A stretch of 16,844 nt of DNA from an uncultured Collinsella sp. (GTDB lineage Bacteria > Actinomycetota > Coriobacteriia > Coriobacteriales > Coriobacteriaceae), in the NCBI GenBank assembly GCA_900549195.1, contig URNK01000016.1, positions 1-16,844 on the forward strand, given 5' to 3'. Positions 1 through 6,342 of the stretch are shown piece after piece; positions within the stretch are counted from its first letter, which is position 1; every line of letters begins with the position of its first letter. The translations under genes and the position numbers were made by a program. The notes below the pieces were generated by a model. It had not been told where the DNA came from, ran no database searches, and saw only the letters and a program-made list of their open reading frames with translations.

Positions 1-46
1 AGATGAGCGCTAGTCTCGTGGGCTCGGAGATGTGTATAAGAGACAG
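1..46 (+). other. Illumina Nextera adapter left on the contig end
   Basis: This is sequencing adapter, not genome. Bases 28-46 read AGATGTGTATAAGAGACAG, the Tn5 mosaic end used in Nextera libraries, and 13-27 read GTCTCGTGGGCTCGG, the read-2 adapter stem. Bases 1-4 (AGAT) match the end of the P7 oligo. Bases 5-12 (GAGCGCTA) sit exactly where the 8-base i7 index belongs and, from memory, match a Nextera XT v2 index (N723). The genomic sequence therefore starts at 47, and whatever lies to the left in the real chromosome is unknown. Confidence 0.97.
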
Positions 47-226
47 GTTCTTACATGACTAGTCGTTTAAGAACGTCCCCAAAAGCTAGCTGTTTGGGAC
101 AGTCTTTGGTGGTGAAGCACGGAGACGGCTTTACGAGGGGCCCCAGGTTGGCGCGAAAGAGGAGCGAAGCGTACTTGGGTACGCGGGCGACGAATGAACG
201 CCAAGATGGGGTGGCTCGTAAAGCCG
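47..226 (+). ncRNA. Candidate structured RNA (chain of hairpins)
   Basis: No convincing gene covers this stretch, but it is densely self-complementary. Bases 47-74 are a near-perfect palindrome (GTTCTTA pairing with TAAGAAC around GACTAGTC). Bases 75-100 form a second stem (GTCCC, AAA with TTT, GGGAC). Bases 126-226 form a long helix: 12 bp (126-137 with 215-226), a 3x3 internal loop, 4 bp (141-144 with 208-211), another 3x3 loop, and 6 bp (148-153 with 199-204). This encloses an apical hairpin GCGTAC-TTGG-GTACGC at 169-184. Unpaired stretches are purine-rich on the plus strand (for example GAAAGAGGAGCGAA), which favours a plus-strand RNA. Read on the minus strand it would be the 3' UTR of the transporter. 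The style recalls structured RNAs such as the raiA motif, but I cannot confirm a family. The 5' end may be cut by the contig edge. Confidence 0.45.
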
Positions 227-232
227 AGCGGG

Positions 233-805
233 TTAGTTGAGCTTCAGGGCCTTCTGGATGGGCAGATAGAGAGCGCCAACCAGGATGGCGTTAAAGACGG
301 CGGTCATAGCGACGACGGGCAGCATGGCAGCGGCGAGCTCGCCTACCACGCCGAGCATGGCCATCTTGATGACCATGAAGATGACGCCCGAGACAAAGGT
401 GGTCACGAAGGTTGCGACGATGGCGACGGCAGGTTTGACCTGGCCGTCCTTGGCAGCAGCGTTGACAATGACGGCCATGAGCATGGCGGCGATGCCCTCG
501 GCGGCAAAATCGACAAACGGCGAGGTGGTGGTGATCTGGATTACGGCCGCCGAGATCAGGCCGATAACGAGCGCCTGGCCAATGTTGGGACGAACGACCA
601 GGATAGTGAGGCAGAAGGCCGAGATAATGAACTCGGGGCTGATCATGCCGCCCGAGATGCCGGAGATGGCCTTGCCGACGGTGAAGTTGAGGATGAAGCC
701 GGCGGCAAGCAGGATGGCGAGCAAGACGAGGGCGCGGACGTCGAGTTTGCCGCGGTCGGCGGTCTGGACGGTGCGGGGCTGGGCGGTGGTGGTGTTCTGA
801 GACAT
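233..805 (-). CDS. ECF-type S-component membrane transporter, probably for tryptophan
   Basis: This 190-residue, very hydrophobic protein has about five or six membrane segments after a short polar N-terminus rich in Thr and Gln. Its size and layout fit the substrate-binding S components of energy-coupling factor transporters, which work with a shared EcfA/EcfA'/EcfT module encoded elsewhere. Substrate cannot be read from the protein alone, but its leader encodes a peptide with three consecutive Trp codons followed by a terminator, so tryptophan (TrpP-like) is the best inference. The start is ATG at 805, preceded by GAAAGGA; the frame stays open upstream to 919, but that part overlaps the leader terminator and is not protein-like. 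There is no clear terminator downstream before the structured element at 47-226. An S component for another compound, co-regulated by Trp, cannot be excluded. Confidence 0.75.
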   Translation of the reverse strand: MSQNTTTAQPRTVQTADRGKLDVRALVLLAILLAAGFILNFTVGKAISGISGGMISPEFIISAFCLTILVVRPNIGQALVIGLISAAVIQITTTSPFVDFAAEGIAAMLMAVIVNAAAKDGQVKPAVAIVATFVTTFVSGVIFMVIKMAMLGVVGELAAAMLPVVAMTAVFNAILVGALYLPIQKALKLN

Positions 806-852
806 GGTGAAAATCCTTTCGGAAGGGAAGTGCAAGAGAAGAAAGCGGAGGC

Positions 853-982
853 GCGTGATGCGAATGCGATTGGGCTCGAGATAGAAAAAGGCCCCCGGTC
901 GAAACCGGAGGCCTTCCAATCACCTAGAGCGCAAAAACAGGTGTGAGGGACTCACTGTCGACCGATCGTATTCGCATCACGC
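853..982 (-). repeat. 21-bp inverted repeat bracketing the attenuator
   Basis: The transcript segment at 982-962, which begins at the last base of the third Trp codon, is complementary to 873-853. Nineteen of 21 positions pair, and the mismatches are one A-C and one C-A. The arms enclose the leader stop codon and the whole terminator hairpin. The 3' arm lies about 48 nt upstream of the transporter start codon and exists only in transcripts that read through the terminator. Confidence 0.8.
885..915 (-). terminator. Attenuator terminator in the transporter leader
   Basis: On the minus strand AAGGCCTCCGGT (915-904) pairs with ACCGGGGGCCTT (899-888) over 12 bp with one G-U, closed by a TTCG tetraloop, and the 3' arm ends in a run of five T. 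It lies between the leader peptide stop (952) and the transporter start (805), the position expected for an attenuator. A possible competing helix is 8 bp between the end of the leader ORF (965-958, TCGGTCGA) and the loop plus 3' arm (902-895, TCGACCGG). Confidence 0.85.
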
Positions 983-1020
983 CACCACCAGTTGTTGAGA
1001 GACTTCATCGTGTTCTTCAT
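952..1020 (-). CDS. Trp-rich leader peptide (22 aa) controlling attenuation
   Basis: This short ORF encodes 22 residues that begin MKNTMKSLNN, followed by three Trp codons (TGG TGG TGG, 990-982), then RDANTIG and RQ before TGA. A strong ribosome binding site, GAAAGGAG, lies at suitable spacing before the ATG. The NWWW core is typical of actinobacterial trp leader peptides. Family logic: when charged tRNA-Trp is scarce the ribosome stalls on the Trp codons, and downstream RNA refolds so that the terminator at 885-915 does not form; when Trp is plentiful the ribosome reaches the stop codon and termination follows. It is too short for usual gene finders. The ORF, Trp codons and terminator are seen; the mechanism is inferred from family knowledge. 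Confidence 0.88.
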   Translation of the reverse strand: MKNTMKSLNNWWWRDANTIGRQ

Positions 1021-1078
1021 GTCGGTGGCTCCTTTCGTGATACCGTGGCGCGGTCGCACCTAGTTGCTGTTGCGCTGC

Positions 1079-1084
1079 ACTATA
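1079..1084 (-). promoter_or_regulatory. Possible -10 box for the Trp leader transcript
   Basis: TATAGT on the minus strand lies 59 nt upstream of the leader peptide start. No good -35 match is seen about 17 nt further upstream. An AT-rich palindrome (1107-1125, AATCTTTT-TTG-AAAAGATT) sits just upstream. Confidence 0.35.
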
Positions 1085-1162
1085 GCACAGCGAAGTGTGT
1101 GCAGGGAATCTTTTTTGAAAAGATTTCGGCGACGTTTCCCGCCGGTCGAATGGGCGGCTGGA

Positions 1163-1191
1163 CGGGCGGGCGACCTTGGCCATCCCGCCCG
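1163..1191 (-). terminator. GC-rich hairpin after the C69 peptidase gene
   Basis: CGGGCGGG and CCCGCCCG form a perfect 8-bp stem with a 13-nt loop, 19 nt past the peptidase stop codon. No T-run follows directly, so it may be a weak terminator or a 3' end stabiliser. Confidence 0.4.
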
Positions 1192-1210
1192 CGCCTTAAG
1201 GTGGGGGTTC

Positions 1211-3013
1211 TTAGGCCTTCTTGCGACGATAGAGCACGAAGCCGCAGACGCCGATGATGATGACGGCGCCAACGGCCATGGCGGCCATGTTGTTGCCCTC
1301 GGACTTCTCTTCGGTGGCCTCTTCCTTCTCGACCTCGGGCTCGGCTACGTCCTCATCGGAGAGGGCCTCGTCGGCGTAGGTGATGGACTTGACCAGGCAG
1401 TCGTTGTCGGCATCGTAGTCGCTCGGGACGAACTCCTCGGAGAAATCCTCCTCCTTGAGGTAGTCGCGCATCTCCTCGAGCATGGCCTTGCACTTGATGT
1501 AGGTGTTTTTGGTGGCAGCCTTGCCGGCCTTGTTGGCCAGGGCGGTGCGGGCCTCGGTGTTCTCGGCGGCCTGCATGGCCTCGTCGACGGTCAGGTTCTG
1601 CTCGATGAGTTCCTTCTGCAGCGCATCGAGGTAGGCGCGGACGCCGGTAGCGCAGTGGTCGCGGTTCTCATAGGCGAGCGTGTTGATGTCCATGAGGACG
1701 TAGTTGATGGAGTTCTTGGGCTCCTCGTTGTTCACGACGTCTTCCTCTTCGCAGTGGTCGAAGGAGACATCCTGATCGCTAAAGTAGGGGCTGACCTCGG
1801 TGAGCAGTGCAGAGTAGAGGGGGATGGCGACGGAGAACTCGGCGTTGGAGAGCATCTCCCACTGGATGGTCGCGATCTCGGGATCCATGCCCTGACGGAT
1901 CTGGAAGGTGTGGATCTCGGTGTTGCGGTTGGAGCCGATGGCGTAGGCGCCGTCGGTGTTGGCGTTGAGGCCGGCGACATTCTCGCCGCGGGCGGCGAAG
2001 GAACGGATCATCTCGAAGGTGTTCCAGTCGGACTTGCCGGGCTGGAAGAACAGCGGCTGCATCTCGTGGACCAGGGCGCCGGTCGTGGCGCGAGCATCTT
2101 CACGCTCGTCCTTCACGATCTCGTAGTCAGTGCCTTCAGCTAGCGGGGCCATGAAGTAATCGCGACCCTGGATATAGCGCGACCACTGGTGCATACCGGC
2201 CTCGCCGATCTCCTCGCCGTAGGTTTTGGCGACGTCGAACTTGCCGTCGGTGTACTCGGCAAAGCCCTTCTCCTTGGGCATGGACTCGATGCCCTCGGAA
2301 TGGAGACAGTTCTCGGTGTCATCGAGGTCTACGTTATAGGTGAGGTTGCCGATGTTGGGGTTGAGCGAGGCGATGTCATCGGCGAGCTTCATAGCAATCC
2401 ACTGATGGCCGGAAAGCGCGGCGAACAGCCAGGTCTCGGTGCTGTCGGCGATGATGATCTGGTCGTTGGAGCAGACGCCCTGCTCGTCGATCAGGCTGCC
2501 GATGAGCTCGACGCCCTCGCGGGCCGTGGCACTCTCGCCCAGGATGACGCTGGCATAGCTGTACTCGCCAATGCCAGTCTCCTCGGTGATGGGATCGGCC
2601 TCTTCGGCCTTCTCGTTATAGGAGGTGCTCAGCGTGGCAGAGCAGGAAACGCCCTTCTCGTTGATGCCGGCCTCGGAATATGCGTCGTAGCGATCTTCCC
2701 ACTGCGAGGGGTTGTCGCGAACGAAGGTGTAGCGGTAGGTTGCGCCCTTGGACTTGTACTCAAAACCGGACTCGACCGAGGTGTACTTGTTGCCGTCCTT
2801 GTGTGCGGGCTCAATGCCAAAGTGCTTGACATAGCGCGGACCGAAGTCCTCGGAACGGCCGTAGTACGTGTTGCCGTCTGCCGTAAGCTTGCTGCCCATG
2901 TAGATCTGGGTGCAGGCGAGCGCCGAAGTCGGCATGGCCATGATGGCCGCTGCTCCAAACGCAAGGCCGCAGCCGAGCTTTTTGAGCGTGTTGACAGGAT
3001 GAGTAAACCTCAT
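1211..3013 (-). CDS. Exported, membrane-anchored C69 family dipeptidase
   Basis: This 600-residue protein resembles PepD-type C69 peptidases, Ntn hydrolases that use an N-terminal Cys as nucleophile to cleave dipeptides or short peptides. A signal peptide (basic start, hydrophobic residues about 13-27, PTSALA) ends right before Cys34, which begins the family-like block CTQIYMGSK, followed by DGNTYYGRSEDF. Cleavage after Ala33 would expose the nucleophile. The C-terminus has a Glu-rich linker, one membrane helix (AVGAVIIIGVCGFVLY) and the tail RRKKA, so the enzyme should face outward on a C-terminal anchor. The ATG at 3013 has GGGAGGG 5 nt upstream; an in-frame start 20 codons earlier lacks a better site and would spoil the signal peptide. 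It appears to be monocistronic, with AT-rich upstream DNA carrying repeated heptamers. The exact substrate is unknown. Confidence 0.9.
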   Translation of the reverse strand: MRFTHPVNTLKKLGCGLAFGAAAIMAMPTSALACTQIYMGSKLTADGNTYYGRSEDFGPRYVKHFGIEPAHKDGNKYTSVESGFEYKSKGATYRYTFVRDNPSQWEDRYDAYSEAGINEKGVSCSATLSTSYNEKAEEADPITEETGIGEYSYASVILGESATAREGVELIGSLIDEQGVCSNDQIIIADSTETWLFAALSGHQWIAMKLADDIASLNPNIGNLTYNVDLDDTENCLHSEGIESMPKEKGFAEYTDGKFDVAKTYGEEIGEAGMHQWSRYIQGRDYFMAPLAEGTDYEIVKDEREDARATTGALVHEMQPLFFQPGKSDWNTFEMIRSFAARGENVAGLNANTDGAYAIGSNRNTEIHTFQIRQGMDPEIATIQWEMLSNAEFSVAIPLYSALLTEVSPYFSDQDVSFDHCEEEDVVNNEEPKNSINYVLMDINTLAYENRDHCATGVRAYLDALQKELIEQNLTVDEAMQAAENTEARTALANKAGKAATKNTYIKCKAMLEEMRDYLKEEDFSEEFVPSDYDADNDCLVKSITYADEALSDEDVAEPEVEKEEATEEKSEGNNMAAMAVGAVIIIGVCGFVLYRRKKA

Positions 3014-3097
3014 AATCCCTCCCAACCGTTGAAACCCCGCGGAACCGTGCAGGATTTCAGCTAATAAATACATCTATTAGCCTATCGGAAGTCTAAA

Positions 3098-3168
3098 GAG
3101 TATTCATTAAATTTGACGAAATACTCGATGAGCGTCCTAAAATATGCGATGAGTGGATAAGAATACTC
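3098..3168 (-). promoter_or_regulatory. Repeated heptamers upstream of the C69 peptidase
   Basis: This AT-rich intergenic stretch has three copies of AATACTC: inverted at 3098-3104 and direct at 3120-3126 and 3162-3168. It also has two copies of CGATGAG (from 3126 and 3148). The first two heptamers face each other as an inverted repeat with a 15-nt gap. The layout suggests regulator binding sites in the promoter region of the peptidase gene. No clear -35/-10 pair is seen. The rest of 3014-3241 contains only small weak hairpins and no gene. Confidence 0.35.
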
Positions 3169-3241
3169 ACTTTATAGCTTTAGCTAAATAAAGACCCCCT
3201 GCAATTACTGTGCCTGAATAAAGCGCCTTGCACAGGGCACA

Positions 3242-3287
3242 AAGAAAAATCCCCCGCTGTTTGGCAAATGCATAAACAACGGGGGAT
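3242..3287 (-). terminator. Strong rho-independent terminator of the lipid kinase operon
   Basis: On the minus strand ATCCCCCGTTGTTT (3287-3274) pairs with AAACAGCGGGGGAT (3262-3249) over 14 bp with one G-T, and the T-rich tail TTTTTCTT follows. It lies 35 nt past the stop of the 30-residue membrane protein and ends that transcript. Confidence 0.92.
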
Positions 3288-3321
3288 ACGAGAATTGGAT
3301 GAATATCATACCAATGTGGAA

Positions 3322-3414
3322 TTACTTCTTTCGGCGGTGGATCACGTTAATCGCATAGCCGACGAGCATGGCCAAGACGATGACGATAAAGCCAATCAGG
3401 GGGTTGTCGTTCAT
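3322..3414 (-). CDS. 30-residue single-pass membrane protein
   Basis: This small ORF begins MNDNPLIGFIVIVLAMLVGY and ends in INVIHRRKK. It is a single hydrophobic helix (about residues 6-25) with an acidic N-terminus and a strongly basic C-terminus, so by the positive-inside rule the tail should be cytoplasmic. Its ribosome binding site AGGAGG overlaps the stop codon of the lipid kinase (TAGGAGG), and the start is only 9 nt past that stop, so the two are almost surely co-transcribed and perhaps translationally coupled. A strong terminator follows. I recognise no family. A helper or anchor for the kinase is one possibility, but it is a guess. Confidence 0.75.
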   Translation of the reverse strand: MNDNPLIGFIVIVLAMLVGYAINVIHRRKK

Positions 3415-3423
3415 GGGGTCCTC

Positions 3424-4341
3424 CTATTTTCCGAGCGGGGAGAATTCGTCGACGATGAGGTCGAGGCATTGCGGAAGCGCGCGGGCACCAAAGACGCCCG
3501 AGTTGCTGGAGATGATCTCGCCATCGAACTGCATGCCCAGCGACGGCGTGCAGGTGATCTTGGCTTCCTTGGTCTGGATGATCTTGAACTGCGGACGGCC
3601 GAGCACCTTGCCGGCGGGGTCGAGCGCGGCGGTGATCACGGTGGGCAGGAGCTGGACGGTTTTTACGGGCTCGATGACCGCAATGTCGACCATGCCGTCG
3701 TTCATGCGGCAATCGGGGAACAGGTTGATGTCGTTTTGGATGACCGAGGTATTGCCCGCCATGCAGCAGATGCCATCGAGCTCCTCGACAATGCCGTCAT
3801 GCTCAATCGTAAAGTGCGCCACCGTGGGGTTGGGTGTGGCGAGCGCCGACAGGAAATAGGCGATCTCACCGATGTCGTTTTTGGCGGGGGCGGCCTTCAT
3901 CATGATCTCGGCGTCGAAGCCCGAGCCGGCGATGATGATAAAGCCGTGGCGCTTTTCGTTGCCGTTCTCGTCGAGCCAAAAGAGCTCGCCCATGTCCACT
4001 TTGACCGTGCGACCGGCGCGGCAAGCCTTGGCAAGCGCCGCTGCCTCGGGGGCATTACCGATGTTGTTGAAGAACAGGCAGGCCGTGCCGGAGGGGAAGA
4101 CGAGCGTGGGGACACCGCACCCGCGCATCTGGTCGAGCACGTTGGAGACGGTGCCGTCGCCGCCCGAAACGACCACGCGATCAAACTCGCGCACGTCTGC
4201 CACGGCATCCTCGGGCTCCATGCCATCGCCGATAAAACGCATCACGACCTCGTCGCCGCCCTGCGCGAGGGCGTGCGTGAATGCGTAGATTTCATCTGAG
4301 CTGGGGCCCGATGCCGGGTTGTGGATGATAAGGCAGCGCAT
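3424..4341 (-). CDS. Diacylglycerol kinase family lipid kinase (YegS/DgkB-like)
   Basis: This 305-residue protein starts with the family's HNPASG block (residues 7-12) and has the nucleotide-binding motif SGGDGT (59-64). A second glycine-rich turn, PSGTA (83-87), and a DGE motif near the C-terminus (in QFDGEI) complete the two-domain NAD-kinase-like fold. Members phosphorylate diacylglycerol or related lipids with ATP at the inner membrane face, recycling lipid in phospholipid or lipoteichoic acid metabolism. The usual P-x-GT-x-N-D-F-A-R block reads P-S-GT-A-C-L-F-F-N here, so the substrate may differ from the DgkB type. The start at 4341 has only a weak GGGAA upstream. It heads a two-gene operon with the 30-residue membrane protein and is transcribed divergently from RNase D. 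Confidence 0.88.
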   Translation of the reverse strand: MRCLIIHNPASGPSSDEIYAFTHALAQGGDEVVMRFIGDGMEPEDAVADVREFDRVVVSGGDGTVSNVLDQMRGCGVPTLVFPSGTACLFFNNIGNAPEAAALAKACRAGRTVKVDMGELFWLDENGNEKRHGFIIIAGSGFDAEIMMKAAPAKNDIGEIAYFLSALATPNPTVAHFTIEHDGIVEELDGICCMAGNTSVIQNDINLFPDCRMNDGMVDIAVIEPVKTVQLLPTVITAALDPAGKVLGRPQFKIIQTKEAKITCTPSLGMQFDGEIISSNSGVFGARALPQCLDLIVDEFSPLGK

Positions 4342-4369
4342 ACTTACGTTCCCGTTCTGTGACTAACCG

Positions 4370-4377
4370 AGTATAGT
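4370..4377. promoter_or_regulatory. Overlapping divergent -10 boxes
   Basis: TATACT on the minus strand (4375-4370) and TATAGT on the plus strand (4372-4377) share four bases. They lie about 30 nt from the lipid kinase start and about 63 nt from the RNase D start. No good -35 hexamers are seen. If both are used, polymerase could occupy only one at a time. Confidence 0.4.
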
Positions 4378-4439
4378 TGTAAGGCAATGCCGATATCCTA
4401 CCCGTGTTTTTCGGGCCTAACCTTATTCGATGGGTTGAT

Positions 4440-5573
4440 ATGTACATTTCCACACATCAGGCTCTACTCGACTTTTGCCAGCGCGCCCGTGAGTTCGACG
4501 CGATTGCCGTCGATACCGAGTTTTTGCGCGAGCGCACGTTCCATCCGCGTCTGTGCTTGGTTCAGATTGCCACCCCTGCCGAGAGCGTCGCGGTCGATCC
4601 TCTGGTAATCGACGACCTATCGCCGCTGGCCGAGCTTATGGCAGACGAGAGCGTGACCAAGGTCTTCCACGCGTGCTCGCAGGATATGGAGGTCATGCTC
4701 CATACTGTGGGCGTGCTGCCACGACCGATTTTCGATACGCAGGTCGCCGCCGCCTTTTTGGGCGAGCGCCAGCAGATTTCGTATGGCGCGCTTGTTCAGA
4801 CGTTCTGCGGCGTATCGCTGCCCAAGACCGAGTCGCTGACCGACTGGTCGCGTCGCCCGCTGACCGATAAGCAGATTGAGTACGCGATTGATGACGTCAA
4901 GTACTTGATCGTCGCCTATACCGAGATGATGAGTCGCCTGCGCGAGCTGGGCCGTGTGGACTGGGTGCTCGACGAGCTACGCCCGCTGGCTGACGAGTCG
5001 CACTATCGCGCCGACCGTCACGAGGCATTCCGCAAGGTCAAGCGCATCAACTCGTGCAGCCGCCACCAGCTGGGCATCGCGCGCGAGCTCGCCGCCTGGC
5101 GCGAGGACCGCGCCGAGCGCCGTAACATCCCGCGCAAGTGGGTCATGTCCGACGACACGCTGCTTGCGCTCGTCAAGCGCAATCCCGTGCGCGTTGAGGA
5201 GTTCCGTAGCATTCGCGGTACCGATCAGTTGGGGGAGCGCGACGTGGACGGTGCGCTCATGGCCATCAAGCGTGGCGCAAGCTGCCCGCACGATCGCCTG
5301 CCGCTCATGGTGCGCGGGCATCGCCAGATCTCTCCGGAGTTGGAGAGCGTGACGGACCTGATGTATGCGCTCATTCGCCTGGTTGCCGAGCGCTCGGGCG
5401 TGGCGACCTCGGTCATTGCCTCGCGCGATGACCTGGCCGACTATATTGAGCACCCCGAGCAGAGCCCCCTGCGCGAAGGTTGGCGCTTTGAGCTTGTGGG
5501 CTCGCGCCTGGACGATCTGCTTTCCGGCAATATGGGGTTGACGGTGAAGGACGGCAAAATCGAGCTCCTGTAG
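4440..5573 (+). CDS. rnd: Ribonuclease D
   Basis: This 377-residue DEDD-family 3'-5' exoribonuclease trims tRNA and other small RNA 3' ends. The three exonuclease motifs are in order: DTEF (residues 25-28), H77 with QD at 81-82, and YAIDDVKYL (148-156), which supplies the Tyr of the DEDDy class. An HRDC helical domain follows at about 205-285 (RHQLGIARELAAWRE), and the remaining C-terminal part likely holds a second helical domain. The length matches E. coli RNase D. I chose ATG at 4440 because homologues begin close to this point; a GTG at 4404 is also in frame. Neither has a good ribosome binding site, so translation may be weak or the mRNA leader short. Confidence 0.92.
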   Translation: MYISTHQALLDFCQRAREFDAIAVDTEFLRERTFHPRLCLVQIATPAESVAVDPLVIDDLSPLAELMADESVTKVFHACSQDMEVMLHTVGVLPRPIFDTQVAAAFLGERQQISYGALVQTFCGVSLPKTESLTDWSRRPLTDKQIEYAIDDVKYLIVAYTEMMSRLRELGRVDWVLDELRPLADESHYRADRHEAFRKVKRINSCSRHQLGIARELAAWREDRAERRNIPRKWVMSDDTLLALVKRNPVRVEEFRSIRGTDQLGERDVDGALMAIKRGASCPHDRLPLMVRGHRQISPELESVTDLMYALIRLVAERSGVATSVIASRDDLADYIEHPEQSPLREGWRFELVGSRLDDLLSGNMGLTVKDGKIELL

Positions 5574-5637
5574 GGAAGCCTAGCCGGTTGAGTGGGTAAA
5601 ATGCCTCCAACGTGTAACTCGACTCGGAGGAATTCGC

Positions 5638-6342
5638 ATGCCTTATTACTATGGATACGGCTTTGGCATCGACCCGCTGTACCTGCTGGTTGTTCTTGTC
5701 TGCACGGTGCTTGGCCTTGCCGCACAGAACTATATCAACTCGACGTACAAAACCTGGTCCAAGGTTCGCTCGGACGGCGATACGGGTGCCACAGTCGCTC
5801 GCCGCATGCTCGATGCCAACGGTTGTAGCGCCGTGGGTATCAAGGGTGTCGCTGGCGAGCTCACCGACCATTACAACCCGCAGGACAACAACCTGTATCT
5901 GTCGGATGCCAACCGTTCGGGCGGTTCGGTCGCAAGCGTTGCCGTCGCCTGCCACGAGGCGGGCCATGCCGCCCAGCGTCAAAGCGGCTATGCCATGATG
6001 AAAGTGCGTACCGCCCTCGTGCCGGTCGTCAACTTTACCCAGAACACCTGGGCCATCGTGTTACTCTTGGGCCTGTTTATGAACATTGCCGGGCTCACGA
6101 CCCTCGCGTTGATTTTCTTCTCGTTTAGTGTGCTGTTCCAACTCGTTACGTTGCCTGTCGAGATTGACGCCAGCCGACGTGCTGTGGCGTACATCGAGCA
6201 GTCGGGCATGAGCTCCAAGCAGGTCAATGGTGCCAAGAAGGTCCTGACGGCAGCCGCGCTTACCTATGTTGCTGCAGCGCTCACTTCGATCATTCAGCTG
6301 CTCTATCTTATGGCTCGCTACAACAGAAACTCCAACCGATAA
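5638..6342 (+). CDS. YugP-type membrane zinc metallopeptidase
   Basis: This 234-residue protein has the HExxH zinc motif as HEAGH (residues 106-110). One N-terminal membrane helix (about 12-30) follows a Tyr/Gly-rich start. Two further hydrophobic segments lie at about 130-165, and a last one is near 205-225. This matches the neutral zinc metallopeptidase 2 family (B. subtilis YugP), integral membrane proteins with poorly known substrates. The start ATG has a strong GGAGG. The gene lies 64 nt after RNase D and may be co-transcribed with it; a GC-rich hairpin follows. Confidence 0.9.
   Translation: MPYYYGYGFGIDPLYLLVVLVCTVLGLAAQNYINSTYKTWSKVRSDGDTGATVARRMLDANGCSAVGIKGVAGELTDHYNPQDNNLYLSDANRSGGSVASVAVACHEAGHAAQRQSGYAMMKVRTALVPVVNFTQNTWAIVLLLGLFMNIAGLTTLALIFFSFSVLFQLVTLPVEIDASRRAVAYIEQSGMSSKQVNGAKKVLTAAALTYVAAALTSIIQLLYLMARYNRNSNR

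Noticed and set aside
806..919. N-terminal extension of the transporter ORF up to 919
   Set aside because: It would translate through the attenuator terminator and its 3' flank; the ATG at 805 has a proper ribosome binding site and starts protein-like sequence.
194..946. Plus-strand ORF of 250 codons opposite the transporter
   Set aside because: It is a GC-rich antisense shadow with low-complexity Gly/Asp/Glu composition and no ribosome binding site; the minus strand encodes a clear membrane protein.
1107..1125. AT-rich palindrome AATCTTTT-TTG-AAAAGATT
   Set aside because: It may help end the peptidase transcript or lie near the leader promoter, but a weak 8-bp AT stem alone is not enough to call a feature.
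1064..2143. Plus-strand ORF of 359 codons opposite the C69 peptidase
   Set aside because: Its composition is dominated by Leu, Gly and Val with no domain; the opposite strand has signal peptide, catalytic motif and anchor.
3268..4299. Plus-strand ORF of 343 codons opposite the lipid kinase
   Set aside because: It runs through the terminator and the small membrane gene and has no family motif; the minus strand has GGDGT and other kinase motifs.
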